DNA of 64,000 nt. Source: Mycobacterium sp. SMC-4 (GTDB lineage: Bacteria; Actinomycetota; Actinomycetes; Mycobacteriales; Mycobacteriaceae). Position numbers and translations under genes: made by a program. The notes beneath the pieces were generated by a model, which made no database searches, was not told where the DNA came from, and was given only the letters and a program-made list of their open reading frames with translations. Numbering within the stretch: the first letter of the stretch is position 1; each line of letters opens with the position of its first letter. Below are positions 28,370 to 37,420 of this stretch, piece after piece. The DNA is taken from contig NZ_CP079869.1 in the NCBI RefSeq assembly GCF_025263265.1, positions 1,612,001 to 1,676,000 on the forward strand, in the 5' to 3' direction.

Positions 28370-28734
28370 CAGCCCGCCCCCCAGTGCTGACCCAACCACG
28401 CTGCGGCCAGGCCGAGGACCACACTGGCGGCGATGTTGGCGAAGGCCGGCCAGAGCTGGCGTTCCTCGGACAGGCGCTGGGTCTCGAACATCCAGGTGGA
28501 GAACGTGGTGTAGGAGCCGACGAAAGCGGTGCCCGCCAGCAGGGCCACGTGCGGTGCGAACGCCAGGCCGGCGAAGAACCCGAGCAGGAAGGCGCCGCTG
28601 AGGTTGACCACCAGGGTGCCCAGCGGCAGCGCCCACCTCGACCGGCGCGACACGGTGCGGTCGACCAGGAATCGCAGCAGCGCACCGCACCCGCCGAGGA
28701 CGCCGACACCAAGCCAGAGCAGCACCGTGTTCAT
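28366..28734 (-). CDS. crcB: fluoride efflux transporter CrcB (second subunit)
   Basis: This 122-residue four-helix Fluc/CrcB protein has the conserved GALLRF near the N-terminus, the [13 protein letters not shown] motif and [12 protein letters not shown], which line the fluoride pore and Na+ site. Its ATG overlaps the stop of the other crcB copy (ATGA) and its stop overlaps the DUF190 start. Paired crcB genes usually make antiparallel heterodimers in the inner membrane. Confidence 0.92.
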   Translation of the reverse strand: MNTVLLWLGVGVLGGCGALLRFLVDRTVSRRSRWALPLGTLVVNLSGAFLLGFFAGLAFAPHVALLAGTAFVGSYTTFSTWMFETQRLSEERQLWPAFANIAASVVLGLAAAWLGQHWGAGW

Positions 28735-29126
28735 CGCAGTACCCGGGCCCTGCGGGCCAGCGCGGTCGCCAGCGCGACCGCCACCAGGCCGACCGCCACG
28801 CTGGCACCCGTGTAACCGGCCGCCAACCCGTAGTGGCCGTGTTCGAGCATCTTCAGCGTCTCGACCTGCATCGTGGAGAAGGTGGTCAGACCGCCGCAGA
28901 ACCCGGTGCCCAGCAGAGGGCGCCGGTAGCTCGACAGCGGCAGGCGCTCGAGCAGTCGCGTCACCAGCCAGCCCAGCAGAAACGCGCCGGCGATGTTCGC
29001 CGCGAACGTGGGCCAGGGCCACCGGGACGGATCGGGTACGGCAAGTTCCTCCAGACCCGCACGGGCCAGGGTGCCCAGCGCGCCGCCGACGAACACAGCG
29101 GCCAGTTCACGGCGGTCGAGGGCCAT
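28731..29126 (-). CDS. crcB: fluoride efflux transporter CrcB (first subunit)
   Basis: This 131-residue paralogue has the motifs [22 protein letters not shown] and [13 protein letters not shown], with four membrane helices. It is the first gene of the three-gene unit, in which all junctions overlap by 4 bp. The 62-bp gap to the divergent pgm gene is too short to show a convincing fluoride riboswitch. Confidence 0.92.
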   Translation of the reverse strand: MALDRRELAAVFVGGALGTLARAGLEELAVPDPSRWPWPTFAANIAGAFLLGWLVTRLLERLPLSSYRRPLLGTGFCGGLTTFSTMQVETLKMLEHGHYGLAAGYTGASVAVGLVAVALATALARRARVLR

Positions 29127-29188
29127 GGGGAGCAGTATGCCGACCTGCCGTTGTGTGGTGTGTCAGGACGCATAGCAGAATCGTTCTC

Positions 29189-30823
29189 ATGGCCGCCAAC
29201 CCCCGTGCCGGAACGCCGGCGCAGCCCGAGGACCTCATCGACGTCGCCGCGGTGGTGACGGCTTACTACACCGTGGCGCCCGACCCCGACGATGTCGACC
29301 AGCAAGTCAGCTTCGGGACCTCCGGGCACCGTGGTTCCAGCCTGGACGCGGCATTCAACGAAGCGCACATTCTGGCCACCACCCAGGCCATCGTCGAGTA
29401 CCGGGCCGGCCAAGGCATCGACGGGCCGCTGTTCATCGGCCGCGACACCCACGCCCTGTCCGAGCCGGCCTGGTCCTCGGCGCTGGAAGTGTTGGCCGCC
29501 AACGGTGTTGAGGTCATGGTGGATTCGGCGAACCGCTACACGCCCACGCCGGCGATCAGCCACGCGATCCTGAGCCACAACCGGGGCCGAGAGACCGGCC
29601 TGGCCGACGGGATCGTCGTCACCCCGTCGCACAACCCGCCCCGCGACGGCGGGTTCAAGTACAACCCGCCGCACGGCGGTCCGGCCGACACCGACGCGAC
29701 CGCGGCGATCGCCAAGCGGGCCAACGAGATCTTGCGGGACGGACTCACCGCGGCCAAGCGCGTCCCGCTGGCCCGCGCACTGCGCAGCGCGCACCGGCAC
29801 GACTACCTCGATGCCTATGTCGCCGATTTGCCGAACGTGGTCGATCTGCACGCGATCAGTGCCCAAGGCATCCGCATCGGCGCCGATCCGCTGGGTGGAG
29901 CCAGTGTCGATTACTGGGCCGCCATCGCCGAACAACACAACCTGGACCTGACCGTGGTGAACCCACTCGTCGATGCCACGTGGCGGTTCATGACGCTGGA
30001 CACTGACGGCAAGATCCGGATGGACTGCAGTTCGCCCAATGCGATGGCCGGACTGATCGCCAACCGGGATGCCTATCAGATCGCCACCGGCAACGACGCC
30101 GACTCCGACCGGCACGGCATCGTCACGCCGGACGGTGGACTGCTCAACCCGAACCACTACCTGGCGGTGGCCATCGATTACCTGTTCGCCCATCGGCCCG
30201 ACTGGGCCGCGCAGACTGCAGTCGGCAAGACCGCTGTGAGCTCGTCGATCATCGACCGGGTGGTGGCCGGGCTGGGCCGCGAACTCGTCGAGGTGCCGGT
30301 GGGCTTCAAGTGGTTTGTGGACGGACTGCTCGGCGGCATCATCGGTTTCGGCGGTGAGGAGAGCGCTGGAGCGTCGTTCCTACGACGCGATGGCTCGGTG
30401 TGGACCACCGACAAGGACGGCATCATCATGGCGTTGCTGGCTGCCGAAATTATCGCGGTCACCGGGATGACGCCGTCGCAGCGCTATGCCGAGCTGGCCG
30501 AGCGGTACGGCGCGCCCACCTACGCCCGCATCGATGCCCCCGCCGATCGAGAGCAGAAAGCACGACTGGCCAAACTGTCGCCCGAGCAGGTCGCCGCCAC
30601 GGAGCTGGCGGGCGAACCGATCACCGCGAAACTGACCTCCGCCCCAGGCAACGGTGCACCACTGGGTGGTCTGAAGGTGACCACGCAGAACGCGTGGTTC
30701 GCCGCGCGCCCGTCGGGAACCGAGGACGTCTACAAGATCTACGCCGAATCATTCCGTGGGCCAGACCATCTCGCTGAGGTGCAAGCAGCGGCCCGCGAGG
30801 TGGTGACGGCGGTCATTTCGTGA
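29189..30823 (+). CDS. pgm: phosphoglucomutase (alpha-D-glucose phosphate-specific)
   Basis: The 544-residue phosphohexomutase has substrate-fold motif FGTSGHRG, active-site serine in TPSHNPP (Ser147), metal motif [10 protein letters not shown] and the C-terminal phosphate-binding [12 protein letters not shown]. It interconverts glucose-1- and glucose-6-phosphate, feeding glycogen, trehalose and cell-wall sugar synthesis. ATG at 29189 gives the standard family length. Its stop overlaps the MFS start (GTGA). Confidence 0.95.
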   Translation: MAANPRAGTPAQPEDLIDVAAVVTAYYTVAPDPDDVDQQVSFGTSGHRGSSLDAAFNEAHILATTQAIVEYRAGQGIDGPLFIGRDTHALSEPAWSSALEVLAANGVEVMVDSANRYTPTPAISHAILSHNRGRETGLADGIVVTPSHNPPRDGGFKYNPPHGGPADTDATAAIAKRANEILRDGLTAAKRVPLARALRSAHRHDYLDAYVADLPNVVDLHAISAQGIRIGADPLGGASVDYWAAIAEQHNLDLTVVNPLVDATWRFMTLDTDGKIRMDCSSPNAMAGLIANRDAYQIATGNDADSDRHGIVTPDGGLLNPNHYLAVAIDYLFAHRPDWAAQTAVGKTAVSSSIIDRVVAGLGRELVEVPVGFKWFVDGLLGGIIGFGGEESAGASFLRRDGSVWTTDKDGIIMALLAAEIIAVTGMTPSQRYAELAERYGAPTYARIDAPADREQKARLAKLSPEQVAATELAGEPITAKLTSAPGNGAPLGGLKVTTQNAWFAARPSGTEDVYKIYAESFRGPDHLAEVQAAAREVVTAVIS

Positions 30824-32088
30824 CCTCGCCCGCTCAGGGCGACTGCGAACCCGAGGGCAAGCGCCGCCTGCCCCGCGAAGTCTGGGTGCTGGTCGTCGCC
30901 AACGTCGTGGTGGCGCTGGGCTACGGCGTGGTGGCCCCGGTGCTGCCGCAATACGCCCGGCACTTCGGTGTCAGCATCAGCGCCGCGACGTTCGTCATCA
31001 CCGCATTCGCGGTCATGCGGCTGGTCGGCGCGCCGCCGGCGGGGCTGCTGGTCCAGCGACTCGGGGAGCGCCACGTCTACATCAGCGGGCTGATCATCGT
31101 CGCCGTGTCGACGGCAGCCTGCGCGTTCGCCCAAACCTATTGGCAACTATTGCTGTTCCGTTCGCTGGGCGGCATCGGTTCGGCGATGTTCACGGTGTCC
31201 TCGCTTGGGTTGATGATCCGGATCTCGCCGCCGGACGCGCGCGGTCGTGTCGCGGGATTGTTCTCCTCCGGTTTCATGATCGGCTCGGTCGGCGGGCCGA
31301 TCCTGGGCAGTCTGACCGTCGGATTCGGACTGTCGGCGCCGTTCCTGATCTACGGTGCCGCGCTGCTGGTTGCGGCCACCGTGGTCTTCGTCAGCTTGCG
31401 CAACTCACCGGTGGTCGGCCGGCCCGAAGCCGAAACCGAAGCTCCGGTGCCGTTCCGCACCGTCTTCGGGCACCGGGCCTACCGCGCCGCATTGTTCTCC
31501 AACTTCGCCACCGGGTGGGCATCCTTTGGACTGCGCATCGCGTTGGTGCCGCTGTTCGTCGTCGAGGTGCTGGGTCGCGGTCCGGGCGCGGCCGGCCTGG
31601 CACTGACCGCGTTCGCGGTGGGCAACATCTCGGTCGTCATTCCCAGCGGTTATCTGTCCGATCGGCTCGGACGGCGCAAGCTGATGATCTTCGGGCTGGC
31701 GTTGGCTGCGGTGTCGACCGCGCTGGTCGGGTTCACCACCTCGCTGCCGGTGTTCCTGGCCGCGGCCTACATCGCCGGCGCGGCGACCGGCATCTTCATC
31801 TCCCCGCAGCAGGCCGCCGTCGCCGATGTGGTGGGCAACAAGTCGCGCGGCGGGACGGCAGTGGCGACGTTCCAGATGATGGCCGACTTCGGCGCGATCG
31901 GCGGGTCGCTGCTGGTCGGTCTGATCGCCCAGTACACGTCTTACGGCTGGGCCTTCCTGATCAGCGGCATCATCCTGGGCGTCGCCGCGGTGTTCTGGGT
32001 CTTTGCCCCTGAGACCCGGCCGCGGCAATCCGACGAGCACACCGAGCCCCGGCCGCTGGGGCCCGAGGCCGGTGGCGAGGTGCCGTGA
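30820..32088 (+). CDS. major facilitator superfamily transporter
   Basis: The 422-residue protein has about 12 hydrophobic segments and the MFS loop motifs [12 protein letters not shown] after helix 2 and [13 protein letters not shown] after helix 8. It resembles drug or sugar efflux permeases, and no specific substrate can be assigned. The GTG start overlaps the pgm stop, so it is co-translated with pgm. Confidence 0.88.
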   Translation: MTSPAQGDCEPEGKRRLPREVWVLVVANVVVALGYGVVAPVLPQYARHFGVSISAATFVITAFAVMRLVGAPPAGLLVQRLGERHVYISGLIIVAVSTAACAFAQTYWQLLLFRSLGGIGSAMFTVSSLGLMIRISPPDARGRVAGLFSSGFMIGSVGGPILGSLTVGFGLSAPFLIYGAALLVAATVVFVSLRNSPVVGRPEAETEAPVPFRTVFGHRAYRAALFSNFATGWASFGLRIALVPLFVVEVLGRGPGAAGLALTAFAVGNISVVIPSGYLSDRLGRRKLMIFGLALAAVSTALVGFTTSLPVFLAAAYIAGAATGIFISPQQAAVADVVGNKSRGGTAVATFQMMADFGAIGGSLLVGLIAQYTSYGWAFLISGIILGVAAVFWVFAPETRPRQSDEHTEPRPLGPEAGGEVP

Positions 32089-32143
32089 CCAGCGATTTTG
32101 AACGGCAACCGGTGGTGGTGTAACTTCGGTGGGCACAACTTGA

Positions 32144-32219
32144 GGGGCTATGGCGCAGTTGGTAGCGCACCACACTGGCAGTGTGGGGGTCAGGGGTTCG
32201 AATCCCCTTAGCTCCACCA
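32144..32219 (+). tRNA. tRNA-Ala (anticodon GGC)
   Basis: A 76-base cloverleaf can be folded: acceptor GGGGCTA/TAGCTCC, anticodon stem CCACA/TGTGG around loop CTGGCAG (anticodon GGC), T arm AGGGG-TTCGAAT-CCCCT, and an encoded CCA end. The integrase gene starts 76 bp downstream. The 3' half therefore probably serves as the phage attachment site. Confidence 0.95.
32195..32219 (+). other. probable attL core within the tRNA 3' end
   Basis: Tyrosine integrases of temperate phages commonly recombine in the T-arm/acceptor end of a tRNA and leave it intact. Here phage sequence begins right after the CCA end and is followed by an integrase gene. The matching attR copy is not present before 64000, so the precise core length is unknown. 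Confidence 0.6.
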
Positions 32220-32295
32220 GATTTCTGGTCCTCACCAGCATGGACTCAAGGTTCCAATCCAGGTCCACGTCAGACGGTCCACATACAATCCGGGC

Positions 32296-33423
32296 ATGTC
32301 GATCCGGATCCGGAGACGCAAGGACGGCTCCACCTACTCTCAAGTGCGGTTTCGTCATGCCGGCAAGGAAACGTCGGTGTCCTACGACGACCACGCCCAG
32401 GCCCTCCAGTTCGAGAATCTCGTCCACAAAGTGGGGGCTGAGAAGGCGCTGGAGATCTGCAAGATCGTCGCCGCCCCCGAGCGGACGATGACGGTGCGGT
32501 CCTGGCTGAAACGCCATAACCAGGCTTTGACCGGCGTGGAACCGGGCACGCTGGCCCGCTACAACTCCTACCTGGCTAACGACATCGGCCCGGTGCTGGG
32601 GGACCTCCCCTTAGCGGCACTGACGAAGGACGACGTCGCGCGCTGGATCAACGGGATGCGCACCAAGACCGGCGGCACGCCTTCCGGGAAGACGGTCGCC
32701 AACAAGCACGGCTACCTCGCCGGCGCGCTGAACGCCGCCGTCGCGGCCGGGCACATCAAAGCCAACCCGTGCGACGGGAACCGGCTGCCGCGCTGGGACC
32801 GCGAAGAGATGGTGTTCCTCACCCCCGACGAGTTCCAGCTGCTGCTGCCGTGCGTCACCGAGCCGTGGCGCCCCCTCGTCGAGTTCCTCGTCGCGTCAGG
32901 ATGCCGGTGGTCGGAAGCCACCGCGCTCAAGCCCGCCGACGTCGACCAGGCCGCCGGCACCGTGCGGATCCGGCGCGCCTGGAAGACCGGCGACGGCGGC
33001 TACACCCTCGGCGTGCCGAAAACCCGCAAGAGCGTGCGCACCATCAACGTGCACTCCTCCGTGCTGGCCAAGCTCGACTACTCCGGCGAGTGGCTGTTCA
33101 CCAACCCGGGCAGCGGCGCCGGCGGGCCCAGCAAGAAGCGCCCCGGCGCCGGCGGGCCGGTCCGGATCCACAACTTCAACCCCAACGTCTGGACACCCGC
33201 GCGGGCCCGCGCGAAAGAGCAAGGCCTGACCAAGAAGCCACGTGTGCACGACCTGCGCCACACGTGCGCGTCATGGCTGATCCAGTCCGGCCGGCCACTG
33301 CCGGCGGTGCAGCAGCACCTCGGCCACGAATCGATCACGACGACGGTAGGCGTGTATGGGCACCTGGACCGATCGAGCGGCCGAGGCAACGCCGACGCCC
33401 TCGGCGCCATGCTGGGCGGCTGA
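32296..33423 (+). CDS. int: phage tyrosine integrase
   Basis: The 375-residue tyrosine recombinase has an N-terminal arm-binding domain, a SAM-like core-binding domain (about 65-160) and a catalytic domain with Arg204 (SGCRWSE), His318 and Arg321 (HDLRHTCAS), His344 (LGHES) and nucleophile Tyr354 (VGVYGH). It integrates and excises the prophage at the adjacent tRNA-Ala gene. The ATG at 32296 is the first suitable start. Confidence 0.96.
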   Translation: MSIRIRRRKDGSTYSQVRFRHAGKETSVSYDDHAQALQFENLVHKVGAEKALEICKIVAAPERTMTVRSWLKRHNQALTGVEPGTLARYNSYLANDIGPVLGDLPLAALTKDDVARWINGMRTKTGGTPSGKTVANKHGYLAGALNAAVAAGHIKANPCDGNRLPRWDREEMVFLTPDEFQLLLPCVTEPWRPLVEFLVASGCRWSEATALKPADVDQAAGTVRIRRAWKTGDGGYTLGVPKTRKSVRTINVHSSVLAKLDYSGEWLFTNPGSGAGGPSKKRPGAGGPVRIHNFNPNVWTPARARAKEQGLTKKPRVHDLRHTCASWLIQSGRPLPAVQQHLGHESITTTVGVYGHLDRSSGRGNADALGAMLGG

Positions 33424-33433
33424 GCTTCGGGCG

Positions 33434-33880
33434 TCATCTGACCAGGCGCCATGAACCGCAGTGATGCGTCGCGAATACGACCCGTCCACCGGTGGACTCG
33501 ATGATCCCCGTCCATGACGACACTTTCCCGGGCGGGGCGATGTTGACCTGGGTCGACTGACCCGGGTTCGCACTTCCTTCTCTGAGGATGGTGGCGCCGC
33601 TGTAGGGGTTCGTGAGCCGGATCGACCACTCGCAGGGCCGTGGAGAGCCGGTGGACTGCCATGTGCCCCAGTCCTTGCCGTCGACGCCGCCGATGTCGTG
33701 GTAACCGTCCCCGGGCATCACCTGGTGTGAGGGTGGAGCTTTCTTCGTCGTGGTGGTGCGTGTGTCGGACTTTCGCGATTCCCGATCGCGGCTGCTGTCG
33801 CTGCCGCATTGCGAGCCGAGCCACCCGACCGCGATCAGCAGCGCGACGACGCTGCCGAAGCCGACCTTTCCTTCAGCCAT
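33434..33880 (-). CDS. exported or membrane-anchored phage protein of unknown function
   Basis: The 148-residue product has an N-terminal hydrophobic segment (about residues 8-24) followed by a Ser/Thr/Lys-rich linker and a globular domain with two late cysteines. The segment ends SQC, but Gln before the Cys does not make a proper lipobox. It sits between the integrase (convergent, 10 bp) and the immunity region, a usual place for genes expressed in the lysogen. Function unknown. Confidence 0.7.
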   Translation of the reverse strand: MAEGKVGFGSVVALLIAVGWLGSQCGSDSSRDRESRKSDTRTTTTKKAPPSHQVMPGDGYHDIGGVDGKDWGTWQSTGSPRPCEWSIRLTNPYSGATILREGSANPGQSTQVNIAPPGKVSSWTGIIESTGGRVVFATHHCGSWRLVR

Positions 33881-33925
33881 CCCCGTGCTCCCCGTGACTG
33901 TTCGGACAAACGATAGTGCGCGCGT

Positions 33926-34183
33926 CTAGGACGTGCCGATGGTTTCGTAGCCCGGTCGCCGGTTTTCACGAGAGAGGGCGATCCGTCGTAGCCGGTTCAC
34001 GCTGACGGCTGCGTACGCGACCGCCTTCTCGGTGGCCAGCAGCCGACCGAGCAGCTGGTAGTAGCGAGTCGGCGACAACCCCAGCGCGCGGATGCCGTCC
34101 TCTTTGCCGGCGGCGGTGGCCCACCACTGCTGTTCCAGGTCGAGCATCGCTCGTTCGAGGTCGGTCAGGGTATCCAGAGCCAC
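33926..34183 (-). CDS. DUF3263 family protein
   Basis: The 85-residue protein has the LTDLERAMLDLEQQWW start, then GLSPTRYYQLLGRLL and RLRRIALSRE, the pattern of the actinobacterial DUF3263 family (small, probably DNA-binding). GTG at 34183 follows GGAGGA at short distance. The first 18 bp overlap the end of the ImmA-like gene, so both are expressed together in the leftward immunity operon. Confidence 0.8.
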   Translation of the reverse strand: MALDTLTDLERAMLDLEQQWWATAAGKEDGIRALGLSPTRYYQLLGRLLATEKAVAYAAVSVNRLRRIALSRENRRPGYETIGTS

Positions 34184-34599
34184 TGGTCCTCCAGGTGGTG
34201 TTCGAGCTCGGCGACCTCTAGCGGGTCGAGGCTGTCCATGCGGGCTGCCAGCATGGGCGGATCGACCCACAGGTGGTCTGCGAGCTCATCGGCGCACCGT
34301 GTCGAACACGCCCGAAGCGCGTCCACGAGGTCCGGTAGCTCAATGAGCCGGCGCGCCGCGGTGCGCTCGACGAGCGTCTCCTCGCGTGCCCGCAGCGCCG
34401 GCGCAGCCGGGAAGACGCGGCGCTCGTCGTGCACCAGTTCATGTGCGAGTGTGCAGCGCCGCTCTACCTGCAGCTGATGGCGGTCGATCAAGATGACATC
34501 GCCGCAGAGCACGCCGCGTCGGCCGCCTGGAAGGTCGATGAAGTCGACGGTCAGATAGCTGCGCTGGTTGAGATCGCCCCACGGGTCGTATTTCCCCAT
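34165..34599 (-). CDS. ImmA/IrrE family metallo-endopeptidase
   Basis: The 144-residue protein has the zinc-protease motif HELVH (His53, Glu54, His57) after a beta-rich N-terminal half, typical of ImmA/IrrE (DUF955). ImmA proteases cleave their cognate phage or ICE repressor to trigger induction. ATG at 34599 is used, although a TTG at 34632 would add 11 residues. It lies downstream of the repressor gene in the same direction, as in ImmR-ImmA pairs. Confidence 0.88.
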   Translation of the reverse strand: MGKYDPWGDLNQRSYLTVDFIDLPGGRRGVLCGDVILIDRHQLQVERRCTLAHELVHDERRVFPAAPALRAREETLVERTAARRLIELPDLVDALRACSTRCADELADHLWVDPPMLAARMDSLDPLEVAELEHHLEDQWLWIP

Positions 34600-34670
34600 G
34601 CAACCGGACGGTAGGAGACGGGTCTGACACAAATCGCCTCTGACCAGGAATTACACTGTGGTGATTCGCG

Positions 34671-34805
34671 CTAGGATGCGAGGGCCATCGATAGCAGCGG
34701 CGCGGCAAATTCGGAATCATGGCGCTGCTGAGCCGTCATCACAGCGTTCCGTACCACCTCGAACGGAGGATTCATCAAGTCGTCGATGAATTCTTCCTCC
34801 GTCAT
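34671..34805 (-). CDS. small hypothetical protein between repressor and ImmA genes
   Basis: An ATG at 34805 opens a 44-residue acidic, mainly helical product (starting MTEEEFIDDL). The same frame is open further upstream to a CTG overlapping the repressor stop codon, and that added part (LGGWRYRIPGD) also looks protein-like. A CTG start overlapping the stop is thus possible. No homology is recognised. Confidence 0.5.
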   Translation of the reverse strand: MTEEEFIDDLMNPPFEVVRNAVMTAQQRHDSEFAAPLLSMALAS

Positions 34806-34843
34806 GTCACCCGGAATCCGGTAGCGCCAGCCGCCAAGTGGGC

Positions 34844-35503
34844 TCAGTCATCGGCCGCCTCGGCGGCCTGATCTTGCTCCTCGCGCCGGCGGCGGCCCTC
34901 AGAAGAGCCGGCATCGCGAGCCGCCAGGTCATAGTCGTCCTTGCGCCCGTGTTCCTGCTGCTGTCGCTTGTCACGAAGCTGTGTCAGGAGGGTGTTTAGC
35001 TTCGACCCGTATGCAATCGATCGGTCGATCCCATCCTTGAGCGCCGGCTGTGCCTCCAGCGCATTATTCGCGAGGTACTCACATTCGGTAAGGAGCGCTG
35101 CGATCTCCCCGACGGAAAGCTCCTGGTGATGCTCGACGTACTCCAGCAGGGCTTCCAGATAGAGAAGCCAGTCCGGCTCTTCATAAGGCGCACGAACCTC
35201 GGCGCCGAACATCTTCGTCTCGATCGCTCTGACCGTGGCCTCGGAAGCGGTCATGCCTGCGACTCTGAGCGCATCGTCGACGTCCCAACCCACAGCGAGA
35301 GCCGCGGCAACGACGGTTTCTGCGGTCGTGCCGATGGGAACGTCCTGGCCTTTCGCTTTCTGGATGCCCGATTCGAGTTGATACCACCGCCCTGAACTGA
35401 CCAGGCCACGCGTGCGCTCAGCTGCTTTCCGTGCGGATATGCCAGCGCGCTCACGCGCTGCCCTCAGTGCCGGCCCAAGAGGCCAGTCGTCACGCTCAGT
35501 CAC
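34844..35503 (-). CDS. probable phage immunity repressor (helix-turn-helix)
   Basis: The 219-residue protein has an N-terminal XRE-like helix-turn-helix (about residues 10-60, LRAARERAGISARKAAERTRG). Helical middle regions follow, then a charged C-terminal tail rich in Asp, Arg and Glu. GTG at 35503 is the start. Its position, divergent from a Cro-like gene with repeated operators between them and upstream of an ImmA protease, marks it as the lysogeny repressor. Confidence 0.8.
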   Translation of the reverse strand: MTERDDWPLGPALRAARERAGISARKAAERTRGLVSSGRWYQLESGIQKAKGQDVPIGTTAETVVAAALAVGWDVDDALRVAGMTASEATVRAIETKMFGAEVRAPYEEPDWLLYLEALLEYVEHHQELSVGEIAALLTECEYLANNALEAQPALKDGIDRSIAYGSKLNTLLTQLRDKRQQQEHGRKDDYDLAARDAGSSEGRRRREEQDQAAEAADD

Positions 35504-35670
35504 GCCTCACATGTTCGCGTGCGAACAGATGCAAAGTCCATCTCTGCGCTCCGGGTGAACCTTTGCAATGACACGTTTGCAATTTTCGAACATCGCTGCT
35601 CAGGGCAATGTTCGCACCTACTTCGCGCAAATGCTTGCTGTTCGCGCTTGTTTGCACTACCGTTCGCACC
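35504..35670 (+). promoter_or_regulatory. divergent immunity control region with repeated TGTTCGC operators
   Basis: A 7-bp inverted repeat TGTTCGC-GT-GCGAACA lies at 35512-35527. Further half-sites are TTCGAACA (35585-35592), TGTTCGCAC (35609-35617), TGTTCGCGC (35639-35647) and CGTTCGCAC (35661-35669). The sites flank both gene starts. The last ends one base before the cro-like ATG, and the palindrome lies about 10 bp upstream of the repressor start. This is the arrangement expected for cooperative CI/Cro binding. Confidence 0.75.
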
Positions 35671-35907
35671 ATGGGAAAGCGATCCACCACTTACGGGGTC
35701 TGGCGGGAACTCCGCGTGATCCGGGAGCGCACTGGATGGGCTTCAGCCGACCTGTCGCGGGAGTCTGGGGTTTCGGCGCCGTATCTGTCCCAACTCGAAA
35801 ACGGCGACCGCTGGCCCAACCCGCGCGTGACCAAGAAGCTGGCCGACGCCTTGCGGGTGCCAGTCTCAGTCCTGGAGCGACCGGCTTCTGAGAAGGACGT
35901 GGCCTAG
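35671..35907 (+). CDS. Cro-like XRE family regulator
   Basis: The 78-residue protein is almost entirely an XRE helix-turn-helix (TGWASADLSRESGVSAPYLSQLENG). ATG at 35671 is preferred because upstream codons lie in the operator region. As the first rightward gene opposite the repressor it should act as Cro, favouring lytic development. The antirepressor starts directly after its stop codon. Confidence 0.88.
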   Translation: MGKRSTTYGVWRELRVIRERTGWASADLSRESGVSAPYLSQLENGDRWPNPRVTKKLADALRVPVSVLERPASEKDVA

Positions 35908-36831
35908 ATGGGCGCCGCCGACGAACGTCAGCAGTCCGCCGTGGTGAATGGCGTCATCCCCGACACCGGCGCCCCGTCTGGCACCTTCACTGCGTTGGAG
36001 CGCACTACCCCGATCGTGCAGCGTGCAGACGATGGCACCCCGACTACGACGTCGATGCGCGTCGCCAATGGCACGAAGAACGAGCACGCCTCGGTGCTGC
36101 GGCTCATCCGCGACAACATCGCCGACTTCGAGGAGTTCGGCTTGGTCGGATTTGAAATCCAACCAAGGCCGGCCGGTCAGCATGGCGGCGGTGATGTTCA
36201 GATCGCGATCCTCAATGAGGAGCACGCGACCCTGTTGCTGACCTACATGCGGAACAACGCGGTGGTGAAGGACTTCAAGAAGCGGTTGGTCCGCGAGTTC
36301 TCCGCGCTGCGTCGCGCTGCCACGCCTCAGACCCGCGAGGAGCGGTTTGCACTAGCGCTCGCCGAGGCCGGCCAGATGCTTGCTGAAAAGGACGAGCAGA
36401 TCGCCGCGATCACCACGGAGAAGAAGTGCCTCGAAGCTGCGATCGAGCGGGACGCCCCGCTGGTCGCCAAGGCTGAGGCGCACACCGGCTCAGACTCCGA
36501 TGTGCACCGGCAGGAGTTCGCCCGCGAGGTCCAGGCCTGGGGTGCGAAGCAGAACGTCGAGATCCGGCAGGCCGACGTGATGCGGTTCCTCGGCCACATC
36601 GGGTTGTTCATCCGCGGGGAACGTTCCGACACCGGCCACGCGACTGCCGAGGCGCAGCGCCGCGGGCTGTCGTTCACCCACAAAGACACCGCGAAGAACG
36701 GCTACGCCTACGCGGTGGGGAAGCTGACCCCGGCCGGCCAGGACTACGCCTGGAAGCGGATCACCAAGTACGTCGCCGAGCACGGCACCCTTCAGTTGCC
36801 GCGCGAGCTGCGGGGCGGTGATTCGGCGTGA
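35908..36831 (+). CDS. phage antirepressor (Rha N-terminal, KilAC/ANT C-terminal domains)
   Basis: The 307-residue protein has a Rha-type regulatory domain (about 45-135, with NEEHATLLLTYMRN). It also has a coiled middle part and a KilAC/ANT DNA-binding domain (about 185-295, RQADVMRFLGHIGLF, NGYAYAVGKLTPAGQDYAWKRI split by charged loops). Such proteins inactivate or bypass the repressor. It starts immediately after the Cro-like stop. Confidence 0.88.
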   Translation: MGAADERQQSAVVNGVIPDTGAPSGTFTALERTTPIVQRADDGTPTTTSMRVANGTKNEHASVLRLIRDNIADFEEFGLVGFEIQPRPAGQHGGGDVQIAILNEEHATLLLTYMRNNAVVKDFKKRLVREFSALRRAATPQTREERFALALAEAGQMLAEKDEQIAAITTEKKCLEAAIERDAPLVAKAEAHTGSDSDVHRQEFAREVQAWGAKQNVEIRQADVMRFLGHIGLFIRGERSDTGHATAEAQRRGLSFTHKDTAKNGYAYAVGKLTPAGQDYAWKRITKYVAEHGTLQLPRELRGGDSA

Positions 36832-37151
36832 AGTTCTCCGGCGAGTACCTGTACCGGGTGCGGATCGTCTCCTACCCGAAGGGGTCGTGGGAGCAGATCG
36901 GCGACCCCGAGGCCGACATGTGGATGCCTACCCCCGGGTGGCGGCCGCCGGGGTGGCGCCCGCAGGGTGACTACGTCCGGTTGCACGGCACCGACGAGTT
37001 CGTGTGGCCCACCACTACGCACGTGTGGGGGAGTTACGCGACGGCGAAGAAGCGGGCCGACCTCATTGAGTCGTTCGGGGCGACAGCCGTGGTCGAGAGG
37101 TCGAGCCGGATCATCTGGCCTGAACCTGAGGCGCCGGAGGTTGCGGCATGA
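36828..37151 (+). CDS. hypothetical phage protein
   Basis: The 107-residue protein is rich in Trp, Pro and Gly (repeats of PGWRPP near residues 35-45). GTG at 36828 overlaps the antirepressor stop. No family is recognised. It is translationally coupled on both sides. Confidence 0.72.
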   Translation: MKFSGEYLYRVRIVSYPKGSWEQIGDPEADMWMPTPGWRPPGWRPQGDYVRLHGTDEFVWPTTTHVWGSYATAKKRADLIESFGATAVVERSSRIIWPEPEAPEVAA

Positions 37152-37420
37152 CCATCGTCACGCACAGCCTCGAAGAGTCGGCAGCGCTGATCTGCGGCGC
37201 CGACGAGCACGGAAACCCGCTACCGGGGAAGGTGCAGTGGCTGTCGCTGCAGCTGCGCAACGGGAAACTGCCCGGTTACAAGTCGGGCAGGAAGTGGCGG
37301 ATGACCGACGAGCACATCGCCGAGGCCATCAAAGCTCTGGAGCCGCAGCGCATGTCGATACCTGACATTCCCGGCGTCCAAGGCATGACCCCGACATCGC
37401 GAAGGCGGTTGGCGGGATGA
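37148..37420 (+). CDS. excisionase-like DNA-binding protein
   Basis: The 90-residue protein contains a MerR-like winged helix: LSLQLRNGKLPGYKSGRKWR followed by MTDEHIAEAI, as in the excisionase/HTH_17 family. It could be Xis, directing excision with the integrase, although a role as a transcriptional regulator is not excluded. Start overlaps the previous stop (ATGA). Confidence 0.75.
   Translation: MTIVTHSLEESAALICGADEHGNPLPGKVQWLSLQLRNGKLPGYKSGRKWRMTDEHIAEAIKALEPQRMSIPDIPGVQGMTPTSRRRLAG

Noticed and set aside
29127..29188. Fluoride riboswitch upstream of crcB
   Set aside because: The 62-bp divergent gap shows no sequence resembling the conserved riboswitch pseudoknot.
33434..33880. Lipoprotein assignment for the exported phage protein
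   Set aside because: The residues before the candidate Cys (GSQC) do not fit a lipobox.
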